A stretch of DNA of 64,000 nt from Uranotaenia lowii (GCF_029784155.1 NC_073693.1:289574875-289638874); one strand, 5' to 3'; shown: positions 46,490 through 58,118, numbered from the stretch's first letter. Notes: a model not told the origin generated them from the sequence alone. Numbers and translations are program-made.

Positions 46490-48501
46490 CTATTTTTGTG
46501 CACTGCATCGCTAGCTAATAGTTCAGAATATCAAGAAGCATGCAACCAACTACCCATATGTATTAATACCTCCTTTGAAGAATATAATAGGAAAACAGAG
46601 AAAAACATTAAATCTAACCCAAGAAGCTTTTTCATGTATGTAAGTTCTAAATTGAAAAGTAATAATTTTCCATCTCGTACGCACTTGGACAGCGCTAACG
46701 GTAATAATTTCCATGAAACATGTAATTTGGTTGCCAATTTCTTCCAAAGCGTTTACACCAGTTTTTCGGAAGCCGATCGCGATACTGCGTTTTTCGATTA
46801 TCTTTCCGACTCAGCATCATTTACTGCGGTAGATTCAATTACCCTTGAGGAAATACACAAATCTATTTGCTCCCTGGATAGCTCCAAAGGACCCGGGCCT
46901 GATGGAATTCGTCCATTACTTTTAAAAATTTTTGTAGGTAAATGAACTAAGTATGCCTTTGTTTCTTCTGTTCAACTCATCTTTGAAATCCGGTGTTTTT
47001 CCTAAGTATGGAAAGAATCTTTTCTTATTCCTATTTTCAAGACGGGGAAACAGTCTGACATTGAAAATTACCGGGGTATAGCATAATTATCGTGCATACC
47101 AAAACTTTTGAAGCAATAGTGAATGAAAAAATATATAATCAATTAAAAACACAAATAACTGAAAAACAACATGGATTTGTTAAAGGAAGATCTACAACGA
47201 CTAATTTACTTGAATTTATTTCTTATGATATCCACTCCATGGATCAAGAAAATTCCGTTCAGACTCCATACACGGGCTTCAGTAAAGCTTTTGATATCGA
47301 CATCCCTTTGTTAATTTTTAAACTACATAAAAACGGATTCAGTGCACAACTGCTGGAATGGATTGAATCGTATTTGACAAACCGTACACAAATTGTTAGA
47401 TTCAATGGTTCACTTTCGAAAAGCATATCCGTTACATCTGGGGTGCCTCAAGGCTCCCATCTCGGTCCCTTATTATTTATCTTATACGTCAATTACATTA
47501 CTTATTTACTGAATCAGCTAAACGTGCTTATATATGCAGACGATATGAAGCTTTATATGAAAGTCAATAACGAAGAAGATTTCAGGGTGTCTCAAAATGA
47601 AATAAATATATTTTACAAATGGTGCAGTAAAAGTCTTCTCGAACTAAACGTGAAAAAATATTCAAATATTGTATTTGCAAGGAAAAAATATCCGTCATAT
47701 GAATTTGTTACATTAGGAAATGAGCCTGTGGAGAGAACCAATAAGATAAGAGATCTAGGTATTATATTGGACTCAAAACTTACCTTTGTAGATCACTATA
47801 ACTCAGTGATTCAGAAATCAATCAAATAGTATGCTTGGCTTTATTAATACGTTTTAGCCATAATATTCAAGACCCATATACACTAAAAACATTGTACACA
47901 GCTTATGTCCAATCCATACTTGAGTACTGTAGCGTTGTGTGGTCCCCCTTTCAAATTTCTCATAAAAACCGTGAAGAATCCATTCAAAAACAATTTGTTC
48001 TATTTACTTTACGAAATCTAGGATGGTCTCAGAGCCAATTACCAAGTTACGAATCACGCTGTTTACTAATAAATATTGAACCATTAAGTGTTAGAAGAGA
48101 ATTTGCTGCAATCTCTTTTGTAAACGACATAATTCATCAGCGTGTTTAGTCTACTTATCTACTAAATCAGTTTATCTTTTATTGTCCGTGTTGCCAGTTG
48201 AGAACCAGAAATCTGTTTATTTTAACCTCTGCTCGAACTGATTATGGAAAAAATAGTCTAATCAATTGTCTAATGAAGAATTATAATAAAAACTACCAGA
48301 ACATAGATTTTACTATGTCTAAACAGCAGCTAAAAAGTGCTTTTTACGGCAACAGACACTGAAGAACCTAACATTGTAGTATTTAACTTAATATTAAGAT
48401 TGTAACTCCTAGGTTCAAAAATATATATGTAGCCTACGATGTTTGGCGAAATAAATTAATAAATGTCTCATGTCTTATGTCTCATGTCCATGTCTCATGT
48501 T
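46490..48501 (+). mobile_element. LINE-C: Jockey/CR1-type LINE, 5'-truncated
   Basis: It begins inside the region just before the RT, with no endonuclease upstream. It runs through a degenerate RT and C-terminal region and ends in a short repeat tail of ATGTCTC-type units (48463-48501). The AT-rich A+T-skewed codons match its surroundings, suggesting age. Confidence 0.85.
46496..48149 (+). pseudogene. LINE-C reverse transcriptase remnant
   Basis: Frame 46496-46945 includes DSSKGPGPDGIRPLLLK, the entry to the RT. After frame breaks and a stop (FKTGKQSDIENYRGIA then TAA near 47083), frame 47092-47829 has KQHGFVKGRSTTTNL, FSKAFDID, VTSGVPQGSHLGPLLFILY and LIYADDMKLY with an intact YADD box. A last break at 47830 precedes 47835-48149 (LKTLYTAYVQSILEYCSVVW). 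At least three disruptions, so it is non-functional. Confidence 0.88.
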
Positions 48502-48534
48502 TTCCTTGTGGCTTATGCACTTTATTTCGTGGAT

Positions 48535-48741
48535 AACTCTTGAATGTATTTGTTGTTCGTTGTTCGTTGCTTATGTTTTTTGTAGTCACGGGCTCGCAAG
48601 GCCCGAAGCTAACCCCACTATCTCGCAGGAGGACTGTCGTGATGTTGCTGTTTTGGCTCCCGAACATCACCAGGACGTTGTTGCACTCCGCACGCCGCCC
48701 CTGACATGGAGAACAGACGCGTACGAACTCTTGAATGTATT
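48535..48741 (-). mobile_element. Short retroposon derived from the LINE-A 5' region, with 16-bp TSD
   Basis: Insert 48551-48725 (175 bp) on the minus strand matches LINE-A 12657-12838 (start CGTACGCGTCTGTTCTCCAT, end AACGAACAACGAACAACA). It is flanked by AACTCTTGAATGTATT at 48535-48550 and 48726-48741. It contains none of the LINE coding region or 3' end. It is therefore either a SINE-like element sharing sequence with the LINE leader, or a retroposed partial LINE RNA. Confidence 0.85.
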
Positions 48742-48744
48742 AAT

Positions 48745-49930
48745 GGAAATTAATGAAACTTTCAGTAAAGCTCCCTAGTAGTGTAATGTATACGTGCACA
48801 AAATTTGGTGACAATCTTTCAAGTGGATTTTGAGATAGCGTCCATTGACACAATGTTAGATAGCGTTCATTGGCACATTTTTTTGCGCAGGATCGAGAAA
48901 ATTCCAGAAAAGTCCCAGTGGAACACCCAAAAACAGCTAGAAATCAACTATTTGACAAAATTTCACATGGCAAATCGTTAAAAAAGTCCTAGAGGACCAA
49001 AATGAGCTACAATTTGATTAAAAGTGAAGATGATTGATTCCATGAAGTGAGAGGAATGTGAGAGGTTTTTTCAAGCTCAATCCAAAAATATGAATGAAGA
49101 AGTGATAAAAAAGTAAATTTTTTCTCACTGGTTCGTCTAAATAGCTGACTTATAAATAGGCTTGACTTAATTTCTAAAAAGTAGAAAAGTTGCCCACCGA
49201 TTAAATAAACAAAATACGGTGGTAAAATCGTGCGCAAAATATTTGGACTGCTTGTGGGGAAATATTATGATAAAAATCGTAATGAACAGCAAAACAAACC
49301 CTTTAATGGTCACCTGGCAGGATTCCAATCAGAAACCTTTCATTGACAAGTCTCGTCAGTATTTCCCAGGGATTAACAAGGGTAAAAAAATGAAAAATTT
49401 AGTTTTTCGCACTTGAGGAGGCTAACGATCTGCGGAAACTGCTAATTACTCATTCTTTTATAACGATTGACAGGATGAATGGCTAAAAATACAAAGAAGA
49501 CTGCCTCCAAATGCGGCCGTTTTCTCTGAAAAGCTCTTCAATCGGTCCTACAAAGTTCACACTCTGTTTAAGTTGGATCTGGAATAGTGCACTTATGCAA
49601 AAACGGTGGTGGAGTGATAAAAAGTCAAATATGTTATTTTTGTGCCGAAGGAGAACAATCGTTTAAATTTGTTATAACTTCGACCAGATTCAAAATTTTG
49701 AGTTATTTTGAAGGTCGAGCTACAGAAAACAGATGGAAACAGATGGAGCACGTGTTGCCCAAAAATTAAAGTCGAGAAATTTCTTCATCGAACACTATCT
49801 CAAAAACAACTTGACAGAACAGCACAAAAATTAGCATATTTGAACATTACATCACCAGGAAGCTTCGATGAAAATTTCATCAATTTTCATCCATACATTT
49901 AAAAATTATTCACAAAATAAAGTGTTGCAT
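48745..49930. mobile_element. 1.2-kb fold-back-type repeat, most complete copy
   Basis: The left arm (48752-48840: GAAACTTTCAGTAAAGCTCC...TTTCAAGTGGATTTTGAGATAGCGT) is inverted in the right arm (about 49770-49895), with terminal AAAGTGTTGCATTTTTTTCG on the right. Related sequences are at 6305-7000, 8780-9335 and 19376-19540. No transposase ORF; the short frames inside are random. Confidence 0.65.
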
Positions 49931-50310
49931 TTTTTTCGAATACACATCTTAGTTTAAATATAACAGCAATCAATAATGTAGCTTCTCATCGACAATTAGA
50001 CTTGGACGGATCAAATATATAAAAAAAAGATAATCGTTTAGTATTTTATTGTATGAATTAATGATAATTTTGTAATACAATTTTCAATCAAACCTGTTCT
50101 TCTTCTGCTCCTCATTTAGCTCTAATTTTAAGCCAAATTTAAACTCTTCTGTGCCTGTGCCCAACCCCGCCTTTGGGCGTGTTTTACTAATGCTGATATA
50201 AAACTGCATCGAATAGTAATTTTTACAAATGGTTAAAAAGATTTATTCTCTCTGATTCCGTAATGATGACAGTTGTAACATCGTGAGGGGACGGGGGGGG
50301 TGATAGGTTA
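49931..50310. other. AT-rich spacer with a G-run
   Basis: No gene seen. A GAGGGGACGGGGGGGG run ends it at about 50300. Confidence 0.4.
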
Positions 50311-50313
50311 ACT

Positions 50314-50546
50314 AAAAAATAATGCAAAAAACTAATAAACTGGAATATGTAAATTGCACAAAAACTTGTATGCAACAAACTATCATACTATATCATTGCA
50401 CAAAACCTATAAATCAAGTAAATTTTTATCGTAAATGAAAAATAATACAAAAAACTAATAAACTGGAATAAATTGCACAAAAACTTGTATGCAACAAACT
50501 TTCATACCATATCATTGCACAAAACCTATAAATCAAGTAAATTTTC
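50314..50546. repeat. Tandem duplication, two units of about 115-120 bp
   Basis: Units 50314-50428 and 50438-50546 share CAAAAAACTAATAAACTGGA, ATTGCACAAAAACTTGTATG and CAAAACCTATAAATCAAGTA with few differences. The second lacks TATGTA at one place. Confidence 0.9.
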
Positions 50547-50799
50547 ACCGAAAAATTCAATAAAATCAAGAATACAAAAGGTGATTAGGCTCCCATCTTC
50601 CACAATTTGTTTTTGCTCTTCTAATCATTCGGATTTTTCATGAACTTTTCGAAATTTCCATAAAATACTTCAAACTTTATTTATTTCCCTCTTCTTTTTT
50701 TTTGGAAATTTCGCGGGGAGGGGGGGGGGTTGTTTGCAACAAAAAAAAAAGAAATTGATATTTGTTCCGGCCTTATTGAGTTTTTTTTTTTATTTTTGC

Positions 50800-51062
50800 G
50801 TTCAAAAATGAAATTTACTAAGCAACTTTTATCAAAATAATCATGAACGGTTCTTTGGAAACCTATAATACTATTTAAAATCTGTTAATGCAATTTGAAA
50901 ACTAAAACAAGGATTAAAGCGTGTTTCTTCTAGTTTTTTGCTGAGTAATTTCTAGGTTTAAACCAAATTTGTCACGATATTGTTTGGACTTAGAGTGATT
51001 TTTTTTAAATCCATTGTCCGGGATTTGCCCGGTTCGTATACGTACTGGATAAACTCTGGCAA
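50800..51062. repeat. Non-autonomous repeat, CCGG-rich ends, copy 3 (right part)
   Basis: ATCAAAATAATCATGAACG, CTATTTAAAATCTGTTAAT-like words and a terminus GTCCGGGATTTGCCCGG...CTCTGGCAA match the right two thirds of 39431-39872. The left end is absent. Confidence 0.55.
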
Positions 51063-51425
51063 TCTTATTCTAGAGGAATAATCACCCGTCACATTAAAAT
51101 GAAAAATGCTTTTTTTTGCTTTTTGAATTGTCGGAATCCTTTATTAAATTAAACACCTGTATTCATGAAACATATTCTGATTAATGTTTTTCTACAGTTT
51201 TCTAGTTGAAATTTTGATTGCTTTCGGTGAAGTTGAAAACCGCCCAGGTGCTACTTCTTGTGTTTGATTCTCTTCTCAGTAATTCCTTAGGTAACCATGG
51301 CTTAGAATGCACCAGCTTTAACGATAGGGTGACATTGAGAGTATTTTCTGTTATTTGATTCTAAATTATTTCAGTAAACTTATTTCCAATTATGTTCAAA
51401 ACATTACATTTTACTTCATTATGGA

Positions 51426-52202
51426 TAGAGTGCCCGTCCCGGGATTTCCCGGTCGGGAATTCCCGGGAATTTGTAAAATTCGGGAATTCCCGATTCCCGG
51501 GAATCATAGTTTCATTCCCGGGAATTCCCGACATGTCTGAAATTATTTCTCTGGAAAAGGCTGATAGCCTCCGGAACCATTCTTATTGTTCTTTTTGAAA
51601 ATGTAGTCATTCAAAACTCATTGAGAAGGGGCCTATTCCTGTGACAATAGATATTTTGCAGCCGTTTGGTGCAATTTTTTTTATTCAAATAGCCTTAAAT
51701 GTATGAAAAATCGCGCAGTAGGTAGGCAGATTATGTTTTCTCTTGTTTCTGTCTGGCTTCGAAAGCCAAATGAATTTCAAAACTTAAAAATGACCAAGCC
51801 ATTTTTTTTCATATAAATAACAACTATGGAAAGTGTTTAGAAAAACAAAAAATCAAACAATTAAAAACATAATGTTTTAAACTAGCCAATAATTGAAGAA
51901 TGAATTCCTCATTTGACCTGGTCAGATTATATTATAGTTTGTTTGACTGTTTTTAATTTATCATTGTTGGAAACTGTTTGATTTATTTGATAAAAACTAA
52001 GCTAAAAACATTATGAAGAGTACATTTTGAACATATTATAGGCTTGTATAGAGAGAAGGTTCGATAAGCTATATTTCAATCGAAGTGCATATATTTTACA
52101 AGTTTTTGGATATTTCCCGGGATCCCGGGAATTCCCGGGAAACAGGCCATCAGATTTCCCAAATCCCGGGAACGAGAAAATGGCCGGGAAATGGACACTC
52201 TA
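51426..52202. mobile_element. hAT MITE with perfect 8-bp TSD (CCCGGG arrays)
   Basis: ATTATGGA flanks it at 51418-51425 and 52203-52210. The ends TAGAGTGCCCG and reverse-complemented TAGAGTGTCCA are TIRs. Both sub-terminal regions (51433-51530 and 52110-52195) are dense in CCCGGGAATTCCCGGG-type palindromes. The 0.5-kb AT-rich middle has no ORF. The 8-bp duplication and sub-terminal palindromes fit the hAT superfamily. The short frames at 51355 and 51392 merely translate the palindrome array. Confidence 0.92.
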
Positions 52203-52324
52203 ATTATGGAGTTTTTAAAGTTATCTCATACACCGTTATTTTATAAATTTCCGACTATTTACGTACTGCATTCTTCTTTCTTATTTTCTTGTCCCTTTAT
52301 CCGTAAACATTTTCCTGTAACCCT

Positions 52325-52725
52325 ACTCATCAGGCTGCTAGAAGGATCCGTTCCGCTAGCTGCCCCCGAAATGGATACCTTTTGTCGACACTTCCAGGCG
52401 GAGCCATAATTCTTCATACTCGTCCTGGGGGCCACAACACTGGCAGAAGCAGCATTCTGGCTGCCGCAAGCTGGCTGGGGAGTTTTTAGCGCAATTTCAT
52501 TGCAAACCGTGTGAATTGTTTGCACTCGGAGCCGGCTTCTTTATGGCCTTGCTGGCTGTGGGCTGCCTTTTTCTCGAGATCTTATTTCCAACTTAATTGA
52601 AGTTTTTCACCATTAATACGTGGGTACATACACGTGCATTTCGTTGTCGTCGTGGCCGGCCTCTGCTGGTGCCAACCAGGAGATTGTAACTCGTGCTGCG
52701 TTCTTATTTTAAGAGCCCGTTTGAG
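52325..52725. other. GC-richer non-repetitive island 4
   Basis: Clearly GC-richer than the flanks, with AGCTGGCTGG/GGCCGGCC-like words. The 88- and 95-aa minus frames have no domain. No TIR, no copy elsewhere in the window. Same character as islands 1-3. Confidence 0.35.
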
Positions 52726-53009
52726 CGGGAAAACACTTTTGTCATTAGTTTGGGTGAAAAACCTCCTAGAATAAATTTGGGAACTTTTTTTGACATCATG
52801 CCAGAATTTTGAGCTTGTGAGGTTGTGATATGTGGGTGTTTTTCTGCTACGTCGTGATTGACATCTCATTGCGATACTTAAATTTTGTATATGAATGCTA
52901 GTGAATAAAAATTTTGCATCATAAGTTTCTCAGTATCATTGAAGTTAATGTTTACAAGCTTAAAAAACCGTCAATTAAAATATTTCATCAATAAATAAAA
53001 ATAAATCAT

Positions 53010-53140
53010 TTAGAGCCAGGTGTGCCTCAAGGTGCTATACTGGATCCCATATGGTTTTCACCTTTTATAAACGATTTACCTTCAATGCTTAAGTATTGCT
53101 CAGCAGTGGTTTTAAGCAGATGACCTTTCCAATTTTTTTT
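53010..53140 (+). pseudogene. LINE reverse-transcriptase relic (GVPQG box)
   Basis: An open stretch reads PGVPQGAILDPIWFSPFIND then LPSMLKYCS, closely like the RT palm motif of Jockey-type LINEs. The expected YADD follows only after a one-base shift (GCAGATGAC at about 53118). About 130 bp remain, and both sides are AT-rich. It differs from LINE-A to LINE-D at this motif, so it is a fifth LINE lineage in the window. Confidence 0.75.
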
Positions 53141-53990
53141 AGGATCTGAAGGCAACTTTTGTGTTCTAGAATTTGGTAGAAAGGTAGTGGAAAAACCTAC
53201 AGCTTTATTTAAAAAAAACTAATAATTTAGATGTGCAAACAAAACTCAAACTATTTGAGTGTAATTTCTTTTATTTTTATGTATTACTAGCTGACCTGGT
53301 GTGCTTTGCTATACCTTCCAAAAATAAATAATATTAGTAAAAATTATTTAAATTATGATTTTGGTGTGAATCGTTTGAAATCAAATGGCAACATAATTCA
53401 GAGGCAATTGCTTTTAAATGAGAACTACAGCTAGAGGTGGCTGGAGTATCGAGCAGCCTCAAATAAATTAAAATATAGCTTTTTGAAACTTGATCACTAA
53501 ATTTCTTTTACAGATGTGAAATTTTACTCTGATATCCTTTTAAAGGGTGCCGATAAAATTGCCACACACAATATTGATTCCCAAAATTCGAGTTATGCAA
53601 ATTTTGAGATGAAAAGTTCGAGAAATTGTACCGTTTCGCCTGATGAAAACTCATCCGAAAAGTTGGCTTTGCTTCATTCCTCTTGTGTCGGTTCTCGTAT
53701 TATTCGTGACATCAAATCAGGAACATTTTTTATTTTATATCTTTGCCATGTATAAGTGATATCCTTATGTAAGTAATCCTTATGTAAAATTTTACGCTGA
53801 ACATATTGACGCCATAAAAATAGGCAAAAAATTATCCTACTCATTTAGGGCCAAATCGGAAAGGGTCGATGAATTTTCATGGTCACTTGCTATGGAATTA
53901 TGAGGTGTATTGATGCAAGTTGATTCATATAAAAAAAATCTAAGATTTTCCACTGCTACTTGTTCTACAATACGAATGTCACTCTGGTTC
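53141..53990. other. AT-rich spacer with a possible interspersed-repeat start
   Basis: ACTAGCTGACCTGGTGTGCT at 53286-53305 resembles the CTAGCTGACCCGGC start of a widespread arthropod repeat. The rest is unassigned. Confidence 0.3.
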
Positions 53991-54054
53991 AGTTGGGATT
54001 TTGACCAAACGTTAGAGGTTTTTTAAAATCTTAAAAACAAACATTCTTAAATAT

Positions 54055-54507
54055 TTGCATGTTTTTTAAAGAATGACCCCAAACTTTTGGCCGATACACC
54101 ATACTAGGGGTGATCCCAAACTTTTGGACGATAACTTAAGTGTCTATTTTATTAATTAATAGTACATTGTTAAATTTTTGCACAACATTTTTTAATTGTG
54201 TTTTGAGAAGTATAGAAAAATGCAACTAATGCAACTCAAATTTTGAAATTTGGTTCACCCTATCGCGAAATGATTGGCTTTGAATATTGAGTGCGATTTT
54301 TTGAAAATGTTCTAACTTTAGGTTAAGTTTTAGGTGCAAAACTAAAACATTATTTATGGGCAAAATACCTCCGAAATAGCTATTGTTAATTATCTTTCAA
54401 ATGAAATCAGAAGATTTGCAATATGTCCTAAGACGGCTGAGATATGAACGATCAAAATTTGCATGTTTTTTAGCGGGTGATCCCAAACTTTTGGCCGGCA
54501 GTGTACG
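54055..54507. repeat. Tc1/mariner-type MITE ends, three direct copies
   Basis: TGACCCCAAACTTTTGGCCG (54077), TGATCCCAAACTTTTGGACG (54115) and TGATCCCAAACTTTTGGCCG (54478) lie in the same orientation. Two are preceded by TTTGCATGTTTTTT. CCAAAAGTTTGGGATCA-type ends with CAGTGTA (54501-54507) are typical of Tc1/mariner TIRs. Same orientation means successive right ends, not one intact element. Confidence 0.6.
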
Positions 54508-55189
54508 TATAAATGCTTGAGTCTCTTTTGCTTTTTTCTGAGAAAGTTTTGTTTTGGCTATAACATCCTTAGCTAAATATTCCAATTTTAAGGAAAAAAT
54601 TGTTTTCTGAGACTATAAAAAAAATTATTTTTTAAAAATAAGTCATTTTCTAATTTTTATTTGTTTTAAAAAAATTTTCAATTGTAATATTTGACCCTTG
54701 TGAGTCAAATACCTGTCATTATTGCGGATTGTCAGATTAACATCTTTTCAAACATTTCGCCTAAAAAATATAAATAACAATTCGATACGATTTCATGCCA
54801 ATTTTAGTAAACCCCGTCTAAGACCGAGGTTGGGCTTTAAAGGGTTAATCACAGCACATCTTTGCGTATAGAAGATGTTCCCGTTTTGTTCTATACTTTT
54901 GTCTAGGTTTCGATCAAAATTGAGCTCCATTGACTTCTGAAATCAATCTTATAATACCTTTAAAAAATGGTCGGATATATTGTATATAGCTAGCTCACTT
55001 CAAATTTAGCAAGTAATTGAAACTGGAACGTAATGTTACCATATTATGAAATAAATGGAAAAAAGTTCAACCGGCTTTAGTTGACACAAAAAAAAAGACT
55101 TCACGCCTTCTCACACTACTGAATCGTTGAACTTAATTAACTTAACACTAAACACTTTTCAGCATTCCGAGTTTATCAGTACGAGCGTA
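54508..55189. other. AT-rich spacer
   Basis: No supported feature. Confidence 0.45.
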
Positions 55190-55833
55190 ACGGCACGTTT
55201 TTTTATGCGGAATATTTTAAGCGTTTTTTCTCTGTGGAATCAGACTTTTGACGTAGTGGTTTCCGGTCTGTGAGTTAGTTTGAGGCCAGAAGAAGCGTAA
55301 CGTAGTGAAGTTGTACGCCTCACTCTCGAGTAACGGTGAAATTTCATGCAACACTATCACCAAAACATCGTCTGAATAGTGTTGTTATTGTTTTGACTCC
55401 CGTGGCGGCAATAGACTGCTATAGTCTTTTTATCCTGCCGCTATAATCCGACCTGGAGCTCTGTACTAGAGTGCCTAACTTCAGGCGTTTAACTGCTCGA
55501 AAGTTGGTGATCTCTTCCGCCTCCCTTTAAAGGTTGACTGGCAGACTTGCACAGCGTATGTTGAAGGTCTTTTTGATCGGGGAAGAAAAAAAAAACGAAA
55601 CGTGGTACCTTCGCCCTTCGCGTGTTCGTTCTTTGCTGAGGGTAAAGGGCTGCACTACTCACGTCGTGAGTGGGTTGATACCTCGTAGTAGTGGAACCTT
55701 AGCCTCTTGCTACTACGTGAAAAGGCATATCCTACAAGGACGTTATCCATTTTCGCTACCTCTTCTTACCTTTTTCCCCCGAGTTTGGTGACAGAAGAAA
55801 GATTAAACCGTAGCAAAATTCAACGCTAGCCTG
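55190..55833 (+). other. LINE-D 5' leader
   Basis: Composition changes near 55190 from AT-rich spacer to balanced sequence that leads without break into ORF1. It probably holds an internal promoter, as usual for LINEs, but I see no decisive motif. Confidence 0.5.
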
Positions 55834-56761
55834 ATGGCTAGCGCGGAAAACCCTCCGGGGGGAGGTTCCCCACCGGATATCATTTATAGTAGATCGCTAC
55901 CCGAATGGTTTGGTCCTAAAGATGACACAATAATCCTACAACTGAGTCCAACTGAAGGCAACAATCTCCCAAAAAACCCATTCACCATAAGTAAATCTGT
56001 CCAACTCGACGGTGGAAGGATCGAGTACGCTAAAACCGAAGCAAAAGGAACCAAGTACACCATCAAGGTTCGTGGCCGAAAATTAGCTGAAAAGATTATG
56101 AAACTGGATTCCTTGATCGACGGAACTCCTATCCAAGTGACACCTCATCCGCAACTGAACTTCACTCGTTGTGTCGTTACTTGTCGAGATGTACTAGATC
56201 TCGGCGACGAAGAACTTCTGGCAGAATTGAAATATCAAAATGTGACGAGTGTTCGAAGAATAACGAGAAAAGTACAAAAAGAAACAGTTAAAACTGCTTC
56301 CCTTGTACTTACGGTTGCAGGCATTGAAAAACCTGAGTATATTTATTTCGGCCTCCTTCGAATCCCAACACGTCCGTATTACCCATCACCTATGCTCTGC
56401 TTCAAATGCCTAAACTACGGTCATACTAAATTGAGGTGCGAAGGGAATGAAAAGTGTCAAAACTGCTCCCAGGAACACGAAGGAGATTGCCAAAACCCTA
56501 CATTCTGCCTCCATTGTAAAAGAGACCACTCTGCATTGAACCGACAATGCCCTAAATACTTAGTGGAAGATCAAATTTGCAAGATGCAAATAGATCTAAA
56601 AATTTCATTTCCCGAAGCACGACGACTGTACGAATCCAAGCAAAAACAACCCTCATATGCGGAAATTAGCTCACCAAAATCACCCCTACAAGATGAACTC
56701 CATAAAAAAGACCAGGTAATTCAACAGCTGCGGAAAGAAATAGAAGAATTGAAGACAACCT
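55834..56761 (+). pseudogene. LINE-D ORF1 (gag-like, zinc knuckles), first part
   Basis: Starts MASAENPPGGGSPPD. It has an RNA-binding-like region and then three Cys/His knuckles: CFKCLNYGHTKLRC (about residues 189-202, CX2CX4HX4C), a shorter C-x2-C-x4-H-like one at 208-219, and CLHCKRDHSALNRQC at 225-239. A charged helical tail ends EEIEELKTT where LINE-A is inserted. ORF1 proteins of I and Jockey elements bind the element RNA. The frame resumes exactly at 58119-58127 (TSD), so only the insertion breaks it. Confidence 0.88.
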
Positions 56762-58118
56762 ATTTTATTTTATTTATTTACATAGTATTCCGTCTCACGA
56801 CATAACTTGACGAACATAATTCCTAAAATTCACTCGGTTCATAGCAACCGTTCTCCAATTTCTCGGGCACCCCACGTTCGCCAGATCACGCTCCACTTGG
56901 TCTAACCACCTCGCTCGTTGCGCCCCCGCTCGTCTTGTTCCTACCGGATTCGTAGCGAACACCTGTTTTGCAGGACAGTCGTCCGGCATTCTCGCAACAT
57001 GTCCAGCCCAGCGTATCCGGCCAGCTTTCACCACCTTCTGGATACTGGGTTCGCCGTAGAGTCGCGCGAGCTCGTGGTTCATCCTTCGCCTCCACACTCC
57101 GTTCTCCTGTACGCCGCCAAAGATGGTTCTTAACACTCGTCGCTCGAATACTCCGAGTGTACGCAGGTCCTCCTCGAGCAATATCCATGTCTCGTGCCCG
57201 TAGAGAACAACCGGTCTAAGAAGCGTCATATACAGGTTACACTTCGTACGAGGGCAAAGTCTTCTCGACCGCAGTTGCTTGTGGAGTCCATAGTAGGCAC
57301 GACTTCCGCTGATAATTCGCCTCCGGATCTCACGGCTGGTGTCATTGTCTGCGGTCACCAGTGAGCCGAGATAGACAAAGTCTTCGACTATCTCCAGCTC
57401 GTCGCCGTCGATCATGACCTTGTTATTACTGGACAAGCGGGTTCGGTCGGTCTCGGATCCGCAGGCCAGCATGTACTTCGTCTTGGACGTATTAATCATC
57501 AACCCAATCCTTCCTGCTTCGCGTTTCAGTTTGCGGTAGATCTCCTCCACCGCCGCAGATGATCTGCCGACTATATCAATGTCATCGGCAAAGCAGATAA
57601 GTTTGACTGGATCTGTTGAAAATCGTGCCCGCATTTCGCCCACCGCTCGTCGAATAAACACCTTCTAGCGCCACGTTGAACATCATGCAGGATAGACCAT
57701 CACCTTGTCGAAGCCCCTGCGCGATTCGAATGAACTCGACAATTCACCCGAAATCCGCACACAGCACTGCGTTCCATCCATCGTCGCCTTGATCAGTCTG
57801 ATTAGCTTCCGGAAAAGCCGTTCTCGGTCCATGATTTTCCATAGCTCGTTACGGTCGATCGTGTCGTATGCGGCTTTGAAGTCGATGAATAGATGATGCG
57901 TAGGGACTTGGTGTTCACGGCATTTTTGGAGGATTTGCCGTAATGTGAATATCTGGTCCGTCGTAGACCGTCCCTCCATGAAGCCGGCCTGATGACTTCC
58001 CACGAATCTGTTTGCTTGTGGCGTGAGGCGGCGGAGTAGGATTCGGGACAACACTTTGTAGGCGGCATTGAGGACAGTGATCGCTCGGTAGTTCTCACAG
58101 TCCAATTTGTCGCCCTTC
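56762..58118 (-). mobile_element. LINE-A copy, 5'-truncated, nested in LINE-D ORF1
   Basis: A 1357-bp minus-strand copy running from the RT (IYKKGDKLD region) to the 3' end TATGTAAATAAATAAAATA. It is flanked by AGACAACCT at 56753-56761 and 58119-58127. The RT keeps the FADD box (ICFADDIDIV). A frameshift near 57715 separates SSFESRRG from the downstream frame. The best-preserved LINE-A RT in the window. Confidence 0.95.
56795..58118 (-). pseudogene. LINE-A RT and C-terminus (copy in LINE-D)
   Basis: The frame entering at 58118 covers CENYRAITVLNAAYKVLSR, GSHQAGFMEGRSTTDQIF and FIDFKAAYDTIDRNELW. After the shift, the frame 57661-56795 covers AVGEMRA, FADDIDIV, KTKYMLACGSETDR, LYGHETW and WAGHVARMPDD. 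Missing the endonuclease. Confidence 0.92.

Noticed and set aside
50690..50735. G-run (GGGGAGGGGGGGGGG) as a G-quadruplex regulatory site
   Set aside because: A single homopolymer tract next to an A run, and no gene nearby to regulate.
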